64,000 nt of DNA from Aphrocallistes beatrix (GCA_963281255.1 OY725499.1:1364001-1428000); one strand, 5' to 3'; positions 21,606 to 32,950 are shown, counted from the stretch's first letter. The notes: a model not told the origin generated them from the sequence alone. Program-made: numbers and translations.

Positions 21606-22968
21606 CAGTGTGTTCGGAAATTATTGAGAGTTTTTCGAATTGCCTTCAATTAGCAATATATTCCTAGTACAAGCACATATTATATAACCATCAGTGTTAT
21701 TGAATAGCTAGACTTGGCTAGACTAGATAATTCATCACAGATTTAAGATATCCACTATCAAAAAAAAATTTCATTGACAAAACAAACAAATTTTTTTTTT
21801 AACAAATATTTTACTACCCGATTTTCATTTTCAATTTGAATTATTCGGTACTGCATCGATGTTTTCTACACAACAAAAACGCAGAAATCAAATAGAGACC
21901 TTGTATAACGCTGGAATTACCAGAGGAATGGAAATCTCTAGGCGGACGAACATTCCCAAGCCGACTGTTTTCCGTGTCTTATCCCTTATCAGAGAGAAAA
22001 AAACCCTCCAGCATAAGAAAGGAGCTGGACGCCCAACTAAAATCCAGGGAAATGACAAAAAAAGAATTGCCTCCATTCTAAATTGCATTCCGAGGACTTC
22101 ATTACGTTCCATTCTACCAAAGTTAGGAGTGAATGTATCCATCAGCACCCTCCATGCCCAGGTAATGAGGCAGAACTTCCTGAACACACGTGCTGTCCGA
22201 GTCCCAACTCTCACTGACCTCCATGTCTCCAAAAGAATCGCATGGTGTAAGGAAATGAAAGGCTTTGACTGGAGCAAAACATTCTTTACTGACGAGTGCT
22301 CAGTTTGGCTTGATTCCGGAAGGGTTAATGTGTGGACGAAGAATGGGCAGCCAATTATTCTGCCGACTTTCAAACATCCTTCTAAAGTTCATCTTTGGGG
22401 TGGGATTTCGCTTATGGGGACCACACATCTTAAAATTTTTACCGAAAACTTTAATCAAGCTGTGTACATTTCCACTCTTAGCGAGTGTCTTATTGAGGAG
22501 GCTAAAGGGAAATACGGAGAAAGTTGGGTTTTACAGGAAGACAACAGTCCTGTACACACTGGCAAGGCAGCCAAGGGGTGGAAAGCAGAGTTTGTCCCCC
22601 TTCGAATCGATTGGCCACCAAATAGTCCAGACCTTGCCCCAATCGAAAATATTTGGGCGGTTTTGAAGAGAAGGCTACTTGTACGACATCCTAAAACCAT
22701 AGACCAACTAAAAGAGTCTATACGGGAGATTTGGGAGTCCTTTGATCCAGAATTTCTCCGGCCTTTTTGCTGTTCAATGCCAAAAAGAATTCAGCTTTGT
22801 ATGAAAATAAGGGAAAAAAGATTAATTATTAAAGTTGTCAGGATTCAATTTTGAATTTCGTTTAAGGACATGTATATTAACTTAATTTAAGCGTAGCTAA
22901 GAGCCATACTTCACCAATGAATAGTTTAAGATAATTATATTTAGTCTCAATAATTTCCGAACACACTG
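21606..22968 (+). mobile_element. Complete Tc1-like transposon, apparently intact
   Basis: 25-bp perfect terminal inverted repeats starting CAGTGTGTTCGGAAATTATT, TA on both sides. Total 1363 bp. Inserted in the Penelope RT gene between PLN and YIT codons; precise removal with one TA restores that frame. Confidence 0.96.
21859..22854 (+). CDS. Tc1-like transposase, DD34E, full length
   Basis: 331 residues without a stop. N-terminal HTH (QIETLYNAGITRGMEISRRT, IPKPTVFRVLSLIREKK), a GRP box (GAGRPTKIQGNDKKR), a second HTH-like region (SLRSILPKLGVNVSISTLHA), then the DDE domain: FFTDECSVW (first Asp), LHLWGGISLMG-type strand, VLQEDNSPVHTG (second Asp) and PPNSPDLAPIENIWAVLK (Glu, 34 residues after the second Asp). 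The ATG at 21859 is 250 bp inside the left end. Length is usual for the family (about 340). With perfect termini this is the only element in the window that could be autonomous; activity is not shown. Confidence 0.95.
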   Translation: MFSTQQKRRNQIETLYNAGITRGMEISRRTNIPKPTVFRVLSLIREKKTLQHKKGAGRPTKIQGNDKKRIASILNCIPRTSLRSILPKLGVNVSISTLHAQVMRQNFLNTRAVRVPTLTDLHVSKRIAWCKEMKGFDWSKTFFTDECSVWLDSGRVNVWTKNGQPIILPTFKHPSKVHLWGGISLMGTTHLKIFTENFNQAVYISTLSECLIEEAKGKYGESWVLQEDNSPVHTGKAAKGWKAEFVPLRIDWPPNSPDLAPIENIWAVLKRRLLVRHPKTIDQLKESIREIWESFDPEFLRPFCCSMPKRIQLCMKIREKRLIIKVVRIQF

Positions 22969-23026
22969 TAGTTGAGAGGTAAAAGTGCTTCTAGGATTGG
23001 GTACAGGGTATTGTTGGGATAATAGT

Positions 23027-24236
23027 TAGGGGTGTACCGGATATCCGGTTCTAATCCGGTATCCGGCTATATCCGGCCATTTTATGAATTAATCATTAAC
23101 TACAAAAAGGATAGAAACAGAAGCAATTTATTCAATTAACTACAATTTAATTCTAAAGCTATTATCAATCCATAAATCTAATCTAATCTATAACCTATTC
23201 CAATCTACTACAGGGTGCCTTTTAAGTTCTTTCCCAAGCTTGATTAGGTATAAAATTTCTTATACTCAAACAATCTTAGTTATTATGGTCTTTAGAGATT
23301 GTAATTCAAATATTCTCAATGATTTTCAAAGATTTTTCGAGTCTAAGACCTAGAACTGTGTTTTGTATGGTGAGTTTTGTGGAGAAAATATGTGTCCTGG
23401 CGCGCAGAGAAATTCGAGAATCAGGGCCCACTGCTTTTCAAATTATCATTATAGAGTCTTCAAATTCTAGGACAAATTAGCTCTCACATTTTCCTCGAAC
23501 ATTCTAAATTTGTAGAAATATAGGATGTTTAGATCAGTATATATTGAGAAACATTTGGATCAGATTTTTGGTGATGTGAAAAAAAGTGCCATTTTGGGTG
23601 ATTTTGCAAAATATACCTAATTTGAACTCGTGAAATAATAACTTTATCTCGTTTCTGATAATGAATTCAATGGATTTGTGAAATATTTCCATGGTGAATG
23701 AAAGGTATCTGGTGCTAAATCGTCATGGAACATTGATTATAGAGACATTTTTACAGAAGCAGTGGCCCTAATTCTCGAATTTCGCTGCGCGCCAGGACAC
23801 ATATTTTCTCCACAAAACTCACCATACAAAACACAGTTCTAGGTCTTAGACTCGAAAAATCTTTGAAAATCATTGAGAATATTTGAATTACAATCTCTAA
23901 AGACCATAATAACTAAGATTGTTTGAGTATAAGAAATTTTATACCTAATCAAGCTTGGGAAAGAACTTAAAAGCCACCCTGTATATTAAAACTCTAAATG
24001 CTAGCTAATAGTTGTAATACAATAAGGAAAGATTATTTTGTATGAATATTAATATCTCACCATTTTCTGGCAGTAGCCTACTTCGTTTTTCTACTCGGTA
24101 CTCGGTCTTGATGTGATATTATGGTATCATTTATCAAATAAATATTTAGCCGGATATCCGGCCGGATAACCGGATAATTGAGTACCGGATATCCGATCCG
24201 GCCGGAGTAGAAAATCTCTAATCCGGTACACCTCTA
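23027..24236. mobile_element. hAT-type MITE with 8-bp target duplication
   Basis: Ends TAGGGGTGTACCGGAT and TAGAGGTGTACCGGAT (right end reverse-complemented), flanked by ATAATAGT at 23019-23026 and 24237-24244. Subterminal ATCCGG repeats are dense, as in hAT ends. No transposase inside; a foldback MITE is nested at 23211-23981. Confidence 0.93.
23211..23981. mobile_element. Foldback MITE, copy 2
   Basis: CAGGGTGCCTTTTAAGTTCT at the left and CAGGGTGGCTTTTAAGTTCT from the right, TA on both sides. Arms of over 300 bp. Same family as 3450-4354 but without that copy's GAAGTGAA insertion. Confidence 0.92.
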
Positions 24237-25081
24237 ATAATAGTGATCAAAGGTATTTAGTATGAGGTCATGAGGAGTAGAGGGGTAGAATGACTTTATA
24301 TCTGTTGTATATAAGGTATCAAGATTGATTGACGGGTGAGAAAGCGTGGCCATGACTTCATGTATGTCGGTGCATAACCAGGGTGAGTTGTCAATGACTT
24401 GTCTGAGGAGGGGCCGAAGGTGAGAAGAAACAAGGGTGGTTATTGAGGGTTTGTGATAAACGATTGGGCGTAGGAGTAGGGAGAGTTCTGTGAGGGAGTT
24501 GCGTATTTCGAATAGACCCGGGGAGTACATTTCCTGTACATTAAAAGCTTTCTTATGAGTCTTGAGCTTAAAATAGAACGTGGGAGGACGATCGTCAGCT
24601 GTCGCTTTGAGATTGGGCTCGCGATCCGCGAGGAGGGATCGTAGTGCCTGAATATCGTTGAAATACTTGAAGGGGGGGAATACCATTGCGTTGTCGGCTA
24701 GATAGTTGCGGTAGAGTTGATTTAGGTCCGACTTGTGGACAATGACTAGGCCATTGCCTTTATCTGCCTGGAAGATACACAGCTCGAGGGATTCGAGTTG
24801 CTTAGATATCTTTTTCCAAAGGAAGGAGCGTTCGCGTTGAAGATTACGTTTCCAACGAGGGAGAGTGAAGTGAGTCACCGGAAGGGTATTTGACTCAAGG
24901 TTGAGAACAAACATGAATGGGAGGCGAATTGGAAATCAGGTGGGAGGAAGGACGCTTGGAATTCTGGACCGAAGCCCAGCAATTGTTGAACTTCGAGCGC
25001 AAGTTGGGATGGGATAGTGGGCATATAGAAGACAGGTGGGGGCAGGTGATCAAATTCAGAGGGGCTGAGATCCTTTTGCAA

Positions 25082-25743
25082 GGGACACCTGGAGCCATGC
25101 GGAAGTGGTGGTAGAGAGATTTCATGTGAGGGGTTGGGAGATGGGCACAGTCGTTACAAAAATGCGATTCATAGGCTAGGAGGGTAGGGAGGACGGGACC
25201 AGCGCAAGTCCGCCCTCCCTTAGTGAAAAGGCGGAAGCTCCGCCCCTTGGATGTTGTCAGGTCTTGGTGTGATTGTGAACGCGCCTTTAACACGCTTGAG
25301 GGAGGGAGCGGTTATCGTGGGGTGGTTGCATGTCCCATTGTTGCAAGCCTCTGTCTTGCAGTTTCGTGGGCCGGGGTTTCAGCTAAGGTGGTTGGTCGCA
25401 GATTGTGCGGTACGGGATCTACCGCATTTATACATAATCCGTGGGCTTTGCAGGCTCCCAGGACAGCCTTCTGCGTGTTTTCACGCTGAGATTGGGTTGG
25501 GTGGGTGGTGGACCATTGGGCAAAAAGATCACGTTTTTCCTGGCTGTTTGAGCATGGGCACGGCACGCTTGCCTTTCGGCATGATTGGGGATCCTTGGGT
25601 TAGGGCCTCGAAGATCCCTTTGAAGGGTGTGCGCAGGCGACCAGGCAGTTGCTTGATGTACTCGTCGAGGGTACAACCGCGTGTTTTCACTGAGAGTTGT
25701 TGAGTATACTTGATTTATTAGGTAATGAGGATCGTAGCTGATG
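25082..25743 (-). pseudogene. Linker region between gag-like frame and RT, frame-shifted
   Basis: Coding-like text alternates between frames. LDEYIKQLPGRLRTPFKGIF and GSPIMPKGKRAVPMLKQPGK lie about 25680-25550; QSQRENTQKAVLGACKAHG and the segment AYESHFCNDCAHLPTPHMKS lie in the same frame as the gag-like ORF. The last has a CxxC..H pattern that might bind zinc. Together they read as a basic, proline-rich linker of one former polyprotein. Not assignable to a named domain. Confidence 0.5.
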
Positions 25744-26505
25744 CTAAGCATCGAGCACATGGGAGAGGGGCAGGCTGGATAGCCTGTCGCGCGGGTTTCG
25801 TTTCGGTTTGAAGCGGGTCGGTTCATGGGTAGAGGTCGCTACATCGGCCGCATATTGCTTGGGGGCCTTTGCTCCTTGTGTCACGAAGGCTTTATTGGTT
25901 ACGAGTCGAGAGACTAGAGCGCGTAGAATAACCTGTCGATACAGGTTGCGTTTACCACATTTAGCGATGAGGAGAAGCATGTGGAATGCTTCTAAGTTGA
26001 ATGAGAGGTGGTTGAGTAAGGGAGTTGATCTAGCGTCCAATTCCTTGGAAATGAGCGGCCAAAGCCCAAAGGCCTTGCCTAGAGCGGTATACTTCTCGTT
26101 GGCTGCAGTATATTCGTATTCTTCCGGTACGGGAAGTTGGTCTGAATGGAGCCAAGCTGCTAGTAGATCAGCATAAGAATTGAGGATAGAGAAGGGGATC
26201 GATTTAAGTACAGCGGTACTTAGTTGAGCGATTGCTGCCAAGTTAGAAGCGCTAATTCCTTCAGAGGCAAAGTCGTCAGTTGATTGAGATAGGGGAGAAG
26301 ACCGTGAGGATGAGATGGACTGAGAGTCCCGATCGAGTGGGTAGGTGGCTTGATTGGCGACCCAGTCAGCGAGACTACCAGGTAATCAATTGATTGCTTC
26401 CAAGAGAGCGCGAGATAAGGGAGCATCTTCAGGAAGGTTAGGAATGAGTGAGAGGGGTTTTGAAGTCGGCTGTAGAAACGTCGACTGCGAGTCGTTTTCG
26501 GCCAT
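25744..26505 (-). pseudogene. Gag-like protein of the Penelope-like element, one nonsense codon
   Basis: ATG at 26503-26505 starts 253 codons with a single in-frame TGA at 26386-26388, where TGG (Trp) would fit (EAIN-stop-LPGSLADWV). A Ser/Pro-rich N-terminus is followed by an alpha-helical block (SYADLLAAWLHSDQLPV, YTALGKAFGLWPLISKELD, EAFHMLLLIAKCGKRNLYRQ) and a basic tail (RFKPKRNPRDRL). Helical domain plus basic tail resembles retroelement nucleocapsid/gag proteins, but no zinc knuckle is present and I recognise no specific family. A distinct gag-like ORF upstream of a Penelope-type RT is unusual. Confidence 0.5.
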
Positions 26506-26636
26506 TATTGTGCTGAATGGACAGGATAACGTAGTTTGATTGGTAGAGCACATACATGGAAATAATGCTTTCATAACTATAAAGTTAATCATCAGTACTG
26601 TATGGTTGGGTAAGAAGAAAGGGTACGAATTAATAT

Positions 26637-27114
26637 TTCTGTAACGTATTGATTGAAGAAACTGCCATGCGTAGAAAGCTGATTTTTGGCATGTGGGAGT
26701 CTTTTGGCTATGGCTCCACTAATTTCTGACCTCACACGAAAATATCGACTCATCATGGAATTATGACGTCATTGTTTCCTTTTTTTTATAATTAGAAATT
26801 TCTGTTTTCGACTATAACTCCAATTTAGGTGATAGAAGGCTGAAATTTTAATGGGATGTGTAAATTAATATACCTCAAATATGATGCAACTATTATCAAA
26901 AAAATGATAACTCATCACTTGTTATGACGTCATCATTACTCATTAAAAATTTATAAATTGGAAAATTTGGCGATTTTTCGTTGATATCGATTATAACTGT
27001 AGAACAGACGTATTTAGAGATGCTATCTACCTTATAGTTGATGAATGTAACCATAGGCGTCCAAAGGGCCCCTGCGGCGGACACAGTTTCCGCCAGCAAG
27101 CGAAGCCCGCTTGT
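26637..27114 (+). mobile_element. THR repeat copy C, lacking the first 60 bp
   Basis: Begins near CTGTAACGTATTGATTGAAG, contains two TGACGTCA sites, ends in GGCGTCCAAAGGGCC and GCGGAC..TCCGCC hairpins and CTTGT. Its missing 5' part lies on the side of the Penelope-like element, which may have landed in its (AT)n tract. Confidence 0.85.
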
Positions 27115-27509
27115 AAATAATATATCTGTACTGAAATAATTTAAAATACTGCCTGACGCAGAAAGGTGACTTTTGGCATGTGGAAGTTTTTTAGCTCTGA
27201 CTCCACTAGGTTCTGACCTCATGGAATTCTGACGTCATTCCACCTTTTTCATAATTTGCGATTTCAGTTATTTAACTATTACTCATCCATTTTAGGTGAA
27301 TAAGTGCTGAAATTTTCTGAGAATCTGTATATTAATATCTCTCAAATACGATATAACTATAATCAAAAATTGAAAATTTAACAAATTTGATGATTTTTCG
27401 ATTGATTTCGATTATAACAGTAAGACAACGTATTTAAAGATGTTATCTACCATACAATTAATCGGTGCGATCCTTGGCGTATAGGAAAGAGTGCCTCCCA
27501 AGCGCTTGT
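27115..27509 (+). mobile_element. THR repeat copy D, diverged, tandem to C
   Basis: ATATATCTGTACTGAAATAA then TGCCTGACGCAGAAAGGTGA, GACTCCACTAGGTTCTGACC and an abbreviated 3' block ending GCGCTTGT. About 70-80 percent like the other copies by eye; the central TGACTCA segment is missing. Confidence 0.75.
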
Positions 27510-28536
27510 AGCTATATATGTATGTACTTAAATAGTTAATCAAGAGAGTAATAATTACATATATTATTTTGCATCAATCAGAGGGAAACATTCTGTGAAG
27601 TAAACATATTTTTAGATTCAAATTAAGGCTCGTGTTTGGCTTAGAACGTGTGAACTATATATATATATATGTGTGTGTTCCAAACCACCCTACCCCCCCC
27701 AACTCGAAGAAGGGAGCATTTGGGATGCCAAAATGGTCACATGGATCGACAACTTGGAAATCCTTTGTTTATAATTGCCAAATTCCATTTCTTTTGGGCA
27801 TTCCTTTTTGGGATAGCCTGTTTCGAAGTATCTTGAATCCCTTGCCGCTCATTACACCGGATTCAATCAACTATCGGATGACTAACTCAAAATCGTTATA
27901 CAAAGATGGTTTTTTTAATAGTGTATTAACGTTCAATATCTCCCAAATTTCCTGAGGTGTTCAAACTTTGACGATTATGATATCTTTATAATGTCCTGAG
28001 TTTGGCTGCCACAAAGAAATAGAGGTATGAAAATTTCTTAAGGTTCCACTTCGAAATTGTTGGTCTGATATTTGTTCCGTTACAATTAGATTCCACCCGG
28101 AACAAATTTGGTATTAAATTAGTAAATTTCAAATTTGTCCCGGATTAAATTAAGTTGTAATTTATTTCTATTGTTTTCTTACAATAACAATGATAATATT
28201 TGTTTCGTTTATTTTTAAACTGGAATCATTTTTATGGTTTCCTGTTCCAATGCTAGTCATAATCGCACAGTACAGTAGAAGCTCCATAAGTGGGGGTTCC
28301 GAAACGGCGAAAATTAACGTACTGCTCCATTTCCCACTTATGATTGTGTTCAATATTCATAATTTAATTAGTCAAAATAATTTGAATAAATCAAAATATA
28401 ATAAATTCGTCATTTTTTGTCAAGTTTAGATCTGTAATACATCTACTAATATATCGTTCATTTGACTTTTGGATAAAAATATTTTAAACCCAAATGATCT
28501 TAAAATTGCTTTCTTGTAAAAGTCCTGTCAATTTTA
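27510..28536. other. Spacer, nothing recognised
   Basis: Contains a short TA microsatellite near 27655. CAGTAGAAGCTCCATAAGTG at 28272 resembles a pogo/Tigger end but no partner is found. A chance frame at 27632-27955 has no homology I can see. Confidence 0.4.
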
Positions 28537-28544
28537 GATCCAAC

Positions 28545-28647
28545 CAGGGGGCAGACGCAGGAACTTACCAAGCCAGGTAGGCGGGCCAAAGAAAACAACC
28601 CCGAGGCAAATGTCCCGATTTCTCCCCCCTCCCCTGGATCGCCCCTG
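28545..28647. mobile_element. Mini hAT MITE, 103 bp, 8-bp target duplication
   Basis: CAGGGGGCAGACGCAGG at the left and CAGGGGCGATCCAGG from the right; GATCCAAC flanks both ends exactly (28537-28544 and 28648-28655). G/C-rich interior, no gene. Confidence 0.9.
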
Positions 28648-28783
28648 GATCCAACCTAATAACTAATTGCTAATTGTGTCCAGAATATCACTATTTCACT
28701 ACTTTCCCCCCAATTGAAGAGGTTGCTTTGAATGAGAAAATAATTTCTGAAATTTGTATTCCCCATTCCCCACTTTCGGTTCA

Positions 28784-29409
28784 TCCTTACTATTAAAACT
28801 CGATTATTGTATATATATATATATCTGTAACGAATTGATTGAAGAAACTGCCGGGCGCAGAAGGCTGATTTTTAGCATGTGGGAGTCTTTTGGCTATGGC
28901 TCCAGTAAGTTCTGAGTTCAGAGCAAAATGTCGACTCATCATGGAATTATGACGTCATTGTCACATTTTAAAAAGTTAAGCAACACAGTTATTCGGGCAT
29001 AACTCAGCCATTATAGGAGATAGAAGGCTGAAATTTTAATAGAATCTGTATACTAACATACCTCACATATGATGCGACTTTCATCAAAAGATGATGACTC
29101 ATCACTTTGTTATGACGTCATCATTACGCGTCAAAATTATAAAAATTGACAAATTTGGTGATTTTTCGTGCGATATCGATTATAATAGTAGGACAGACGT
29201 ATTTAGAGATGTTATCTCCCTTATGATTAATCAATGGTGACCACAGGCCTCAAGCCTCATGCGGACACGAAGTGTTTGCCGCGCGCGGAGCGCAAAAAAG
29301 CGAATCTCCCAAATAATTAACCAATGAGACCTCAGGCGCCCAAAGGGCGCCTCCGGCGGACACAAAGTGTCCGCCAGCCGCGCAGCGCAAGCAAGCGAAG
29401 CGAGCTTGT
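28784..29409 (+). mobile_element. THR repeat copy E with a duplicated 3' block
   Basis: Complete 5' end TCCTTACTATTAAAACTCG, (TA)n, full core with both TGACGTCA sites, a damaged 3' block near 29240-29300, and then a second, perfect 3' block (29303-29409): GGCGCCCAAAGGGCGCC, the GGCGGACAC/GTGTCCGCC stem with AAA loop, and GCGAAGC. Suggests recombination between two copies. Confidence 0.85.
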
Positions 29410-31070
29410 TTGTATGAAAATGAATAAAAATCGCCTAAATTTCCGCCGGGATGTTTTCATTGCCATTAATTTACATTTAGTAATAATTACCCCATTTCTG
29501 CATTAGAATATGTTTTACAAATTTGCCGAACAATTATCACTGAACAGTATGGATAGTTTGAGTTATGCGTGATTGATGTCGATGATAGAAAATGTTGGCG
29601 GAGTCGTTTCCTGTTATAGTTAAATATATTGTTCAAAATGGATTAGAACAAACTCAATACGCATATACAGGTTAGAATCAATCTCTCCATTTTCAATTGG
29701 ATTGGATGAAGTGAAAATATTTATAAATCAAAACTCTGCTCACCAATGAAATTCAGGGTTTTTATTATTACACATCTAGTTTCATTATTATTGATCATTA
29801 GGGATTTGATCAATTTTGCCAGATGAACTGCTTAGCATGTGCATGGCAAATTAATACTGTACAGCATTAAATGTTCTTGCCAAGTTCTTAGCAAAGCTCA
29901 AATGTTCATGTCAAGTTCATGCTAAAAGTATGTTCATACCACAACTCAAAAGTTCATGAAAATGGTCAAATCTATGAACTTTGTTCATGATATGGCAACA
30001 TTGGATTGGATCTGTAACTCAATGCCTACAAATACACTATAATTACGTGCTCCTTGAACTTAAAATGTAGTTGTTTGAAATAGAAACATTTTTATAATGC
30101 AATATAGCAATAATATCTTGTGCCATAAATTTGTCAATCGATATCTCAATGATTACTATATCTTGTTGATATGACTATCACAATTCTCAGAATGATAATT
30201 ATGCTTTAATTGGAGTAATTTCAAATATACCCTCGATTCAGCTAAAATCATGTTGGTTGGACTTTGTTATTATTCACAAAGATAAACAAAGTCCCGAAGG
30301 GAGCTTTTGAGTTGCCAATTGTCTACAAGGACCAAATCCTATGAAATCGATTTTTCTCAAAATTTCCAACCTTCAGTTATTGTGGCAGAGAACTCAGAGT
30401 TTGCTAACTGGTATCTTGTTTCTTTTTGACATTATAACGTGACGGCGCAAAATCGTCTAATCTTCTGATGACTGGCTCAGAATCGACAATCGTAGTCGTT
30501 TTTGTCAGTTATATTGCTTTAGAAGTTTAAATTATTCAAACTTTCTCCAGTGTATAGCATGAACAGCATGAACAATCAAGTACTATTATTTGTACCAAGT
30601 TTCGTATCACGATTCTTAGCCAGCCATCAGAAATGTTAGAGAATCAAGATTGCGTGAAAACTCGCTAGGGTAGGCTGCCTTAAGGTTTGGATTTAAGAAA
30701 TTTTGTTGAAAATTCATATTAAGTTTTGACTCTTGTTACCTTTTGAATCATAAGGAGTTTAGCGATTTCTTTGCCGAAAATGATTTTTTAAAAATTACTT
30801 TTTCAATGTCATTATGTATGCATATAAAGTATGTCGGATAACTATTTTGAATTTTCTCTGTTATGCATTCCTGGTCATTCTGTACTGTTTGTATAGGCAC
30901 TATTATCATTAATCTATTCGAAAGTAAGTACCAAGTGAATAAAGATCCTTATTATTAAGATTTTTTATAATTGTTAAAAGTTATAGCATGGCGCCATAAT
31001 GACATCATTTTTTAGTTTACTCTAATCCATTGACATTCTCTGTAGTATAGACTAGTTATTTTTATCATCA
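29410..31070. other. AT-rich spacer without recognised features
   Basis: Only repeated GTTCATG-type words at 29870-29990. No long frame, no paired terminal repeats. Confidence 0.45.
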
Positions 31071-31078
31071 TGTCTCAA

Positions 31079-31950
31079 GAATCCAAGAGCCAAGAGAAGA
31101 CAAATTCAATTACTCTTACTACAACTCGAAGAAGAAAAACTCAGTTCGAATGAAATCAGTTCGATTGTGGGTGTGTCTATAGTCACCGTTTTCATGCTGG
31201 TCTCTCGAATGAAGTCCGGAACTTATCTTGTTCACAAGAATGGCACAGGGTACAAAGTAGACTCATTCCTAAAATCAAGAAATATGTTACTTGGAACGTC
31301 AACCTCAATCCCTCGGTTTCAATCTGTAATCTTACAGCAAACTGTCCGTTTGAAGTAGGAAAAGACACCATGAACCGTTGCATGAGAAAACTGAAATATT
31401 CCAAGCCTTACCCAACACCTGGTCCTTCATTGTCTGTAAAAATCGACTCTATAGGCATGGTGAAAACTCAGCCCACCATAAAACACCCAAAAGATTCATA
31501 TATGGGCTGCCTTCTCCTCAATGGGGACTTTCCCTATGTGCATTTACTCACAGATGCTGAATGCAGAAGAGTTTATATAGATTTTAGAAGATCACTTGCT
31601 CCCTCAAGCTCATGTCTTTCACCAGGATGCTTGGTTCCTAGTTCAAGACACGATCCTATGCATACAGCAAAGTGCGCGAAGGCTTGGATTGTGGAAAATA
31701 TGCCGAGAATAAAAATATAGATTGGCCTAGCCAGAGACTCAGAGTCCAGATTTCAACCCCATCGAGAATTTGTTTGCTTGCGTTAAACTAAATCTAATAA
31801 AAAGACACCCAAAGAATATCACCGCTGAAAGAGGAACTAACCGCCTTGTGGGAAAAATGTCAATAGTGATTTTCTAGAAAATTATTGGCTTTCGATGCCA
31901 AGGAGCTGCCAATTGGTCATTGCTAATGATGGTCATAAGATAAATTATTA
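31079..31950 (+). pseudogene. Tc1-like transposase, heavily degraded
   Basis: Fragments in all three frames: MNRCMRKLKYSKPYPTPGPS (linker/first strand region), a KTPKRFIYGL/WG-type stretch, a HQDAW-like stretch near 31615 where the second Asp should be, and DWPSQRL..FNPIENLFACVK near 31720-31780 matching the Tc1 PPNSPDLNPIEN motif with the Glu. Ends not identified. Different subfamily from the copies at 11903 and 39684. Confidence 0.7.
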
Positions 31951-32950
31951 AATTTGCGTGTTCAGTGTTATTTTCACCAAAATGAATATCTTACCTATTC
32001 CAGTAATTCATTAATCATTGCAATTTGAAAAATTCTAACTAATTATCGAACATTCTCTAAAATTACATGTGGTCTATTATTTCACCCAAATTGGCTTTGC
32101 AATGTTAGCAATAGTATATATATTTGGAGTAATTGTACTAGATTCTTATACGTGTACTCATCCTATTTCCATCAGTATTTGTCATGATCCTGTAATGGAA
32201 TTTCCCTCTTACTCAAAATCTTAAGGTAGGGATTCCCAACCTAGGGTACACGAAGAAATTCTTAAGGGGTATGCTTCTATGAGCACCAATTCCGAGTAGC
32301 AAGTACGAACGAGCAATTATTTCACTTAATTTACCGAGGAATTGTGGAAATATATTCGTTGAGTTTTCACTAGCGAAACTAATTTACCACAATGATTAAC
32401 AATCATATTCACAATTATATACTTGAACAATTACAATATGTCAACTTTTTGTTACTAAAAATTTTTTTCTCGTTTTAGGAATTGTTATCAACCGTTTTTA
32501 CAACAATCGATTTGAGAAAATTTGAAATATCTAAAGTGCAACATTTTTAGCTTAAATATCACAATCTTGTATTGTCAGTATACCATGATGAGCATCTTGC
32601 TGGAAATGACGTATCCGTTCTATGTGTCATAGATTTGGGCCCCATCGTTCCCTTTTTAACCACCTATTATTGTATTTAACCACCTAACCACCTATTATTG
32701 TATTTCATCTTTGGAAACCCTTGATTTTCATTCAGCTGTCAGATGACAAACTTTGGAGACTGCGAGTCAATTCAAGAGGTCTAACATACATGTATTGAAA
32801 GTAGCTCGGATGGACTCTTTCCGAGATATAGATTGCCATTTATATAGAGGAAAGATAGCGAATTGATGAGATCAAACGCGAACTATTGCAAGGCATCTCT
32901 CTCAACAATGGCAAATAAGCATCCCATGGAAATAGGATTGCTTGTTCTAC
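31951..32950. other. Spacer, nothing recognised
   Basis: AT-rich, no frames of interest; ACCACCTATTATTGTATTT is directly repeated near 32660-32700. Confidence 0.4.

Larger units (their letters stand above)
21223..25081 (-). pseudogene. Penelope-type reverse transcriptase
   Basis: Reading leftward: LEVQQLLGFGPEFQASFLPP (pre-finger), a frameshift near 24900, then QADKGNGLVIVHKSDLNQLY, RPPTFYFKLKTHKK and RPIVYHKPSITTLVSSHL, which match the PLE finger motifs (KADKG.., FYG.PK.HK, RPI.S). Motif A is TTDIKSFYPSTPHDLI with the first catalytic Asp. After the two insertions are removed the frame continues to motif B GNVGIPMGLPLAPELARL and, past one TAA, to motif C ALTIYFDDLA. The thumb FRQPIPISLGSNYPSR lies beyond another frameshift. 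Catalytic residues are all readable but at least one stop and two frameshifts make it dead. The grouping rests on family motifs, not on a search. Confidence 0.78.
21223..26505 (-). mobile_element. Penelope-like retroelement, degenerate, with two insertions
   Basis: Runs from a gag-like frame (26505-25744) through a low-complexity middle region to the reverse transcriptase (25081-21223 on the minus strand). A Tc1 (21606-22968) and a hAT-type MITE (23027-24236) interrupt it. Neither a GIY-YIG endonuclease nor terminal pLTR-type repeats are seen; the 3' end is lost at the Tc1 fragment. Relative at 13190-14300. Confidence 0.7.

Noticed and set aside
25223-26176. Plus-strand frames of 88-150 codons
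   Set aside because: Antisense shadows of the G/C-rich Penelope gag-like and linker region.
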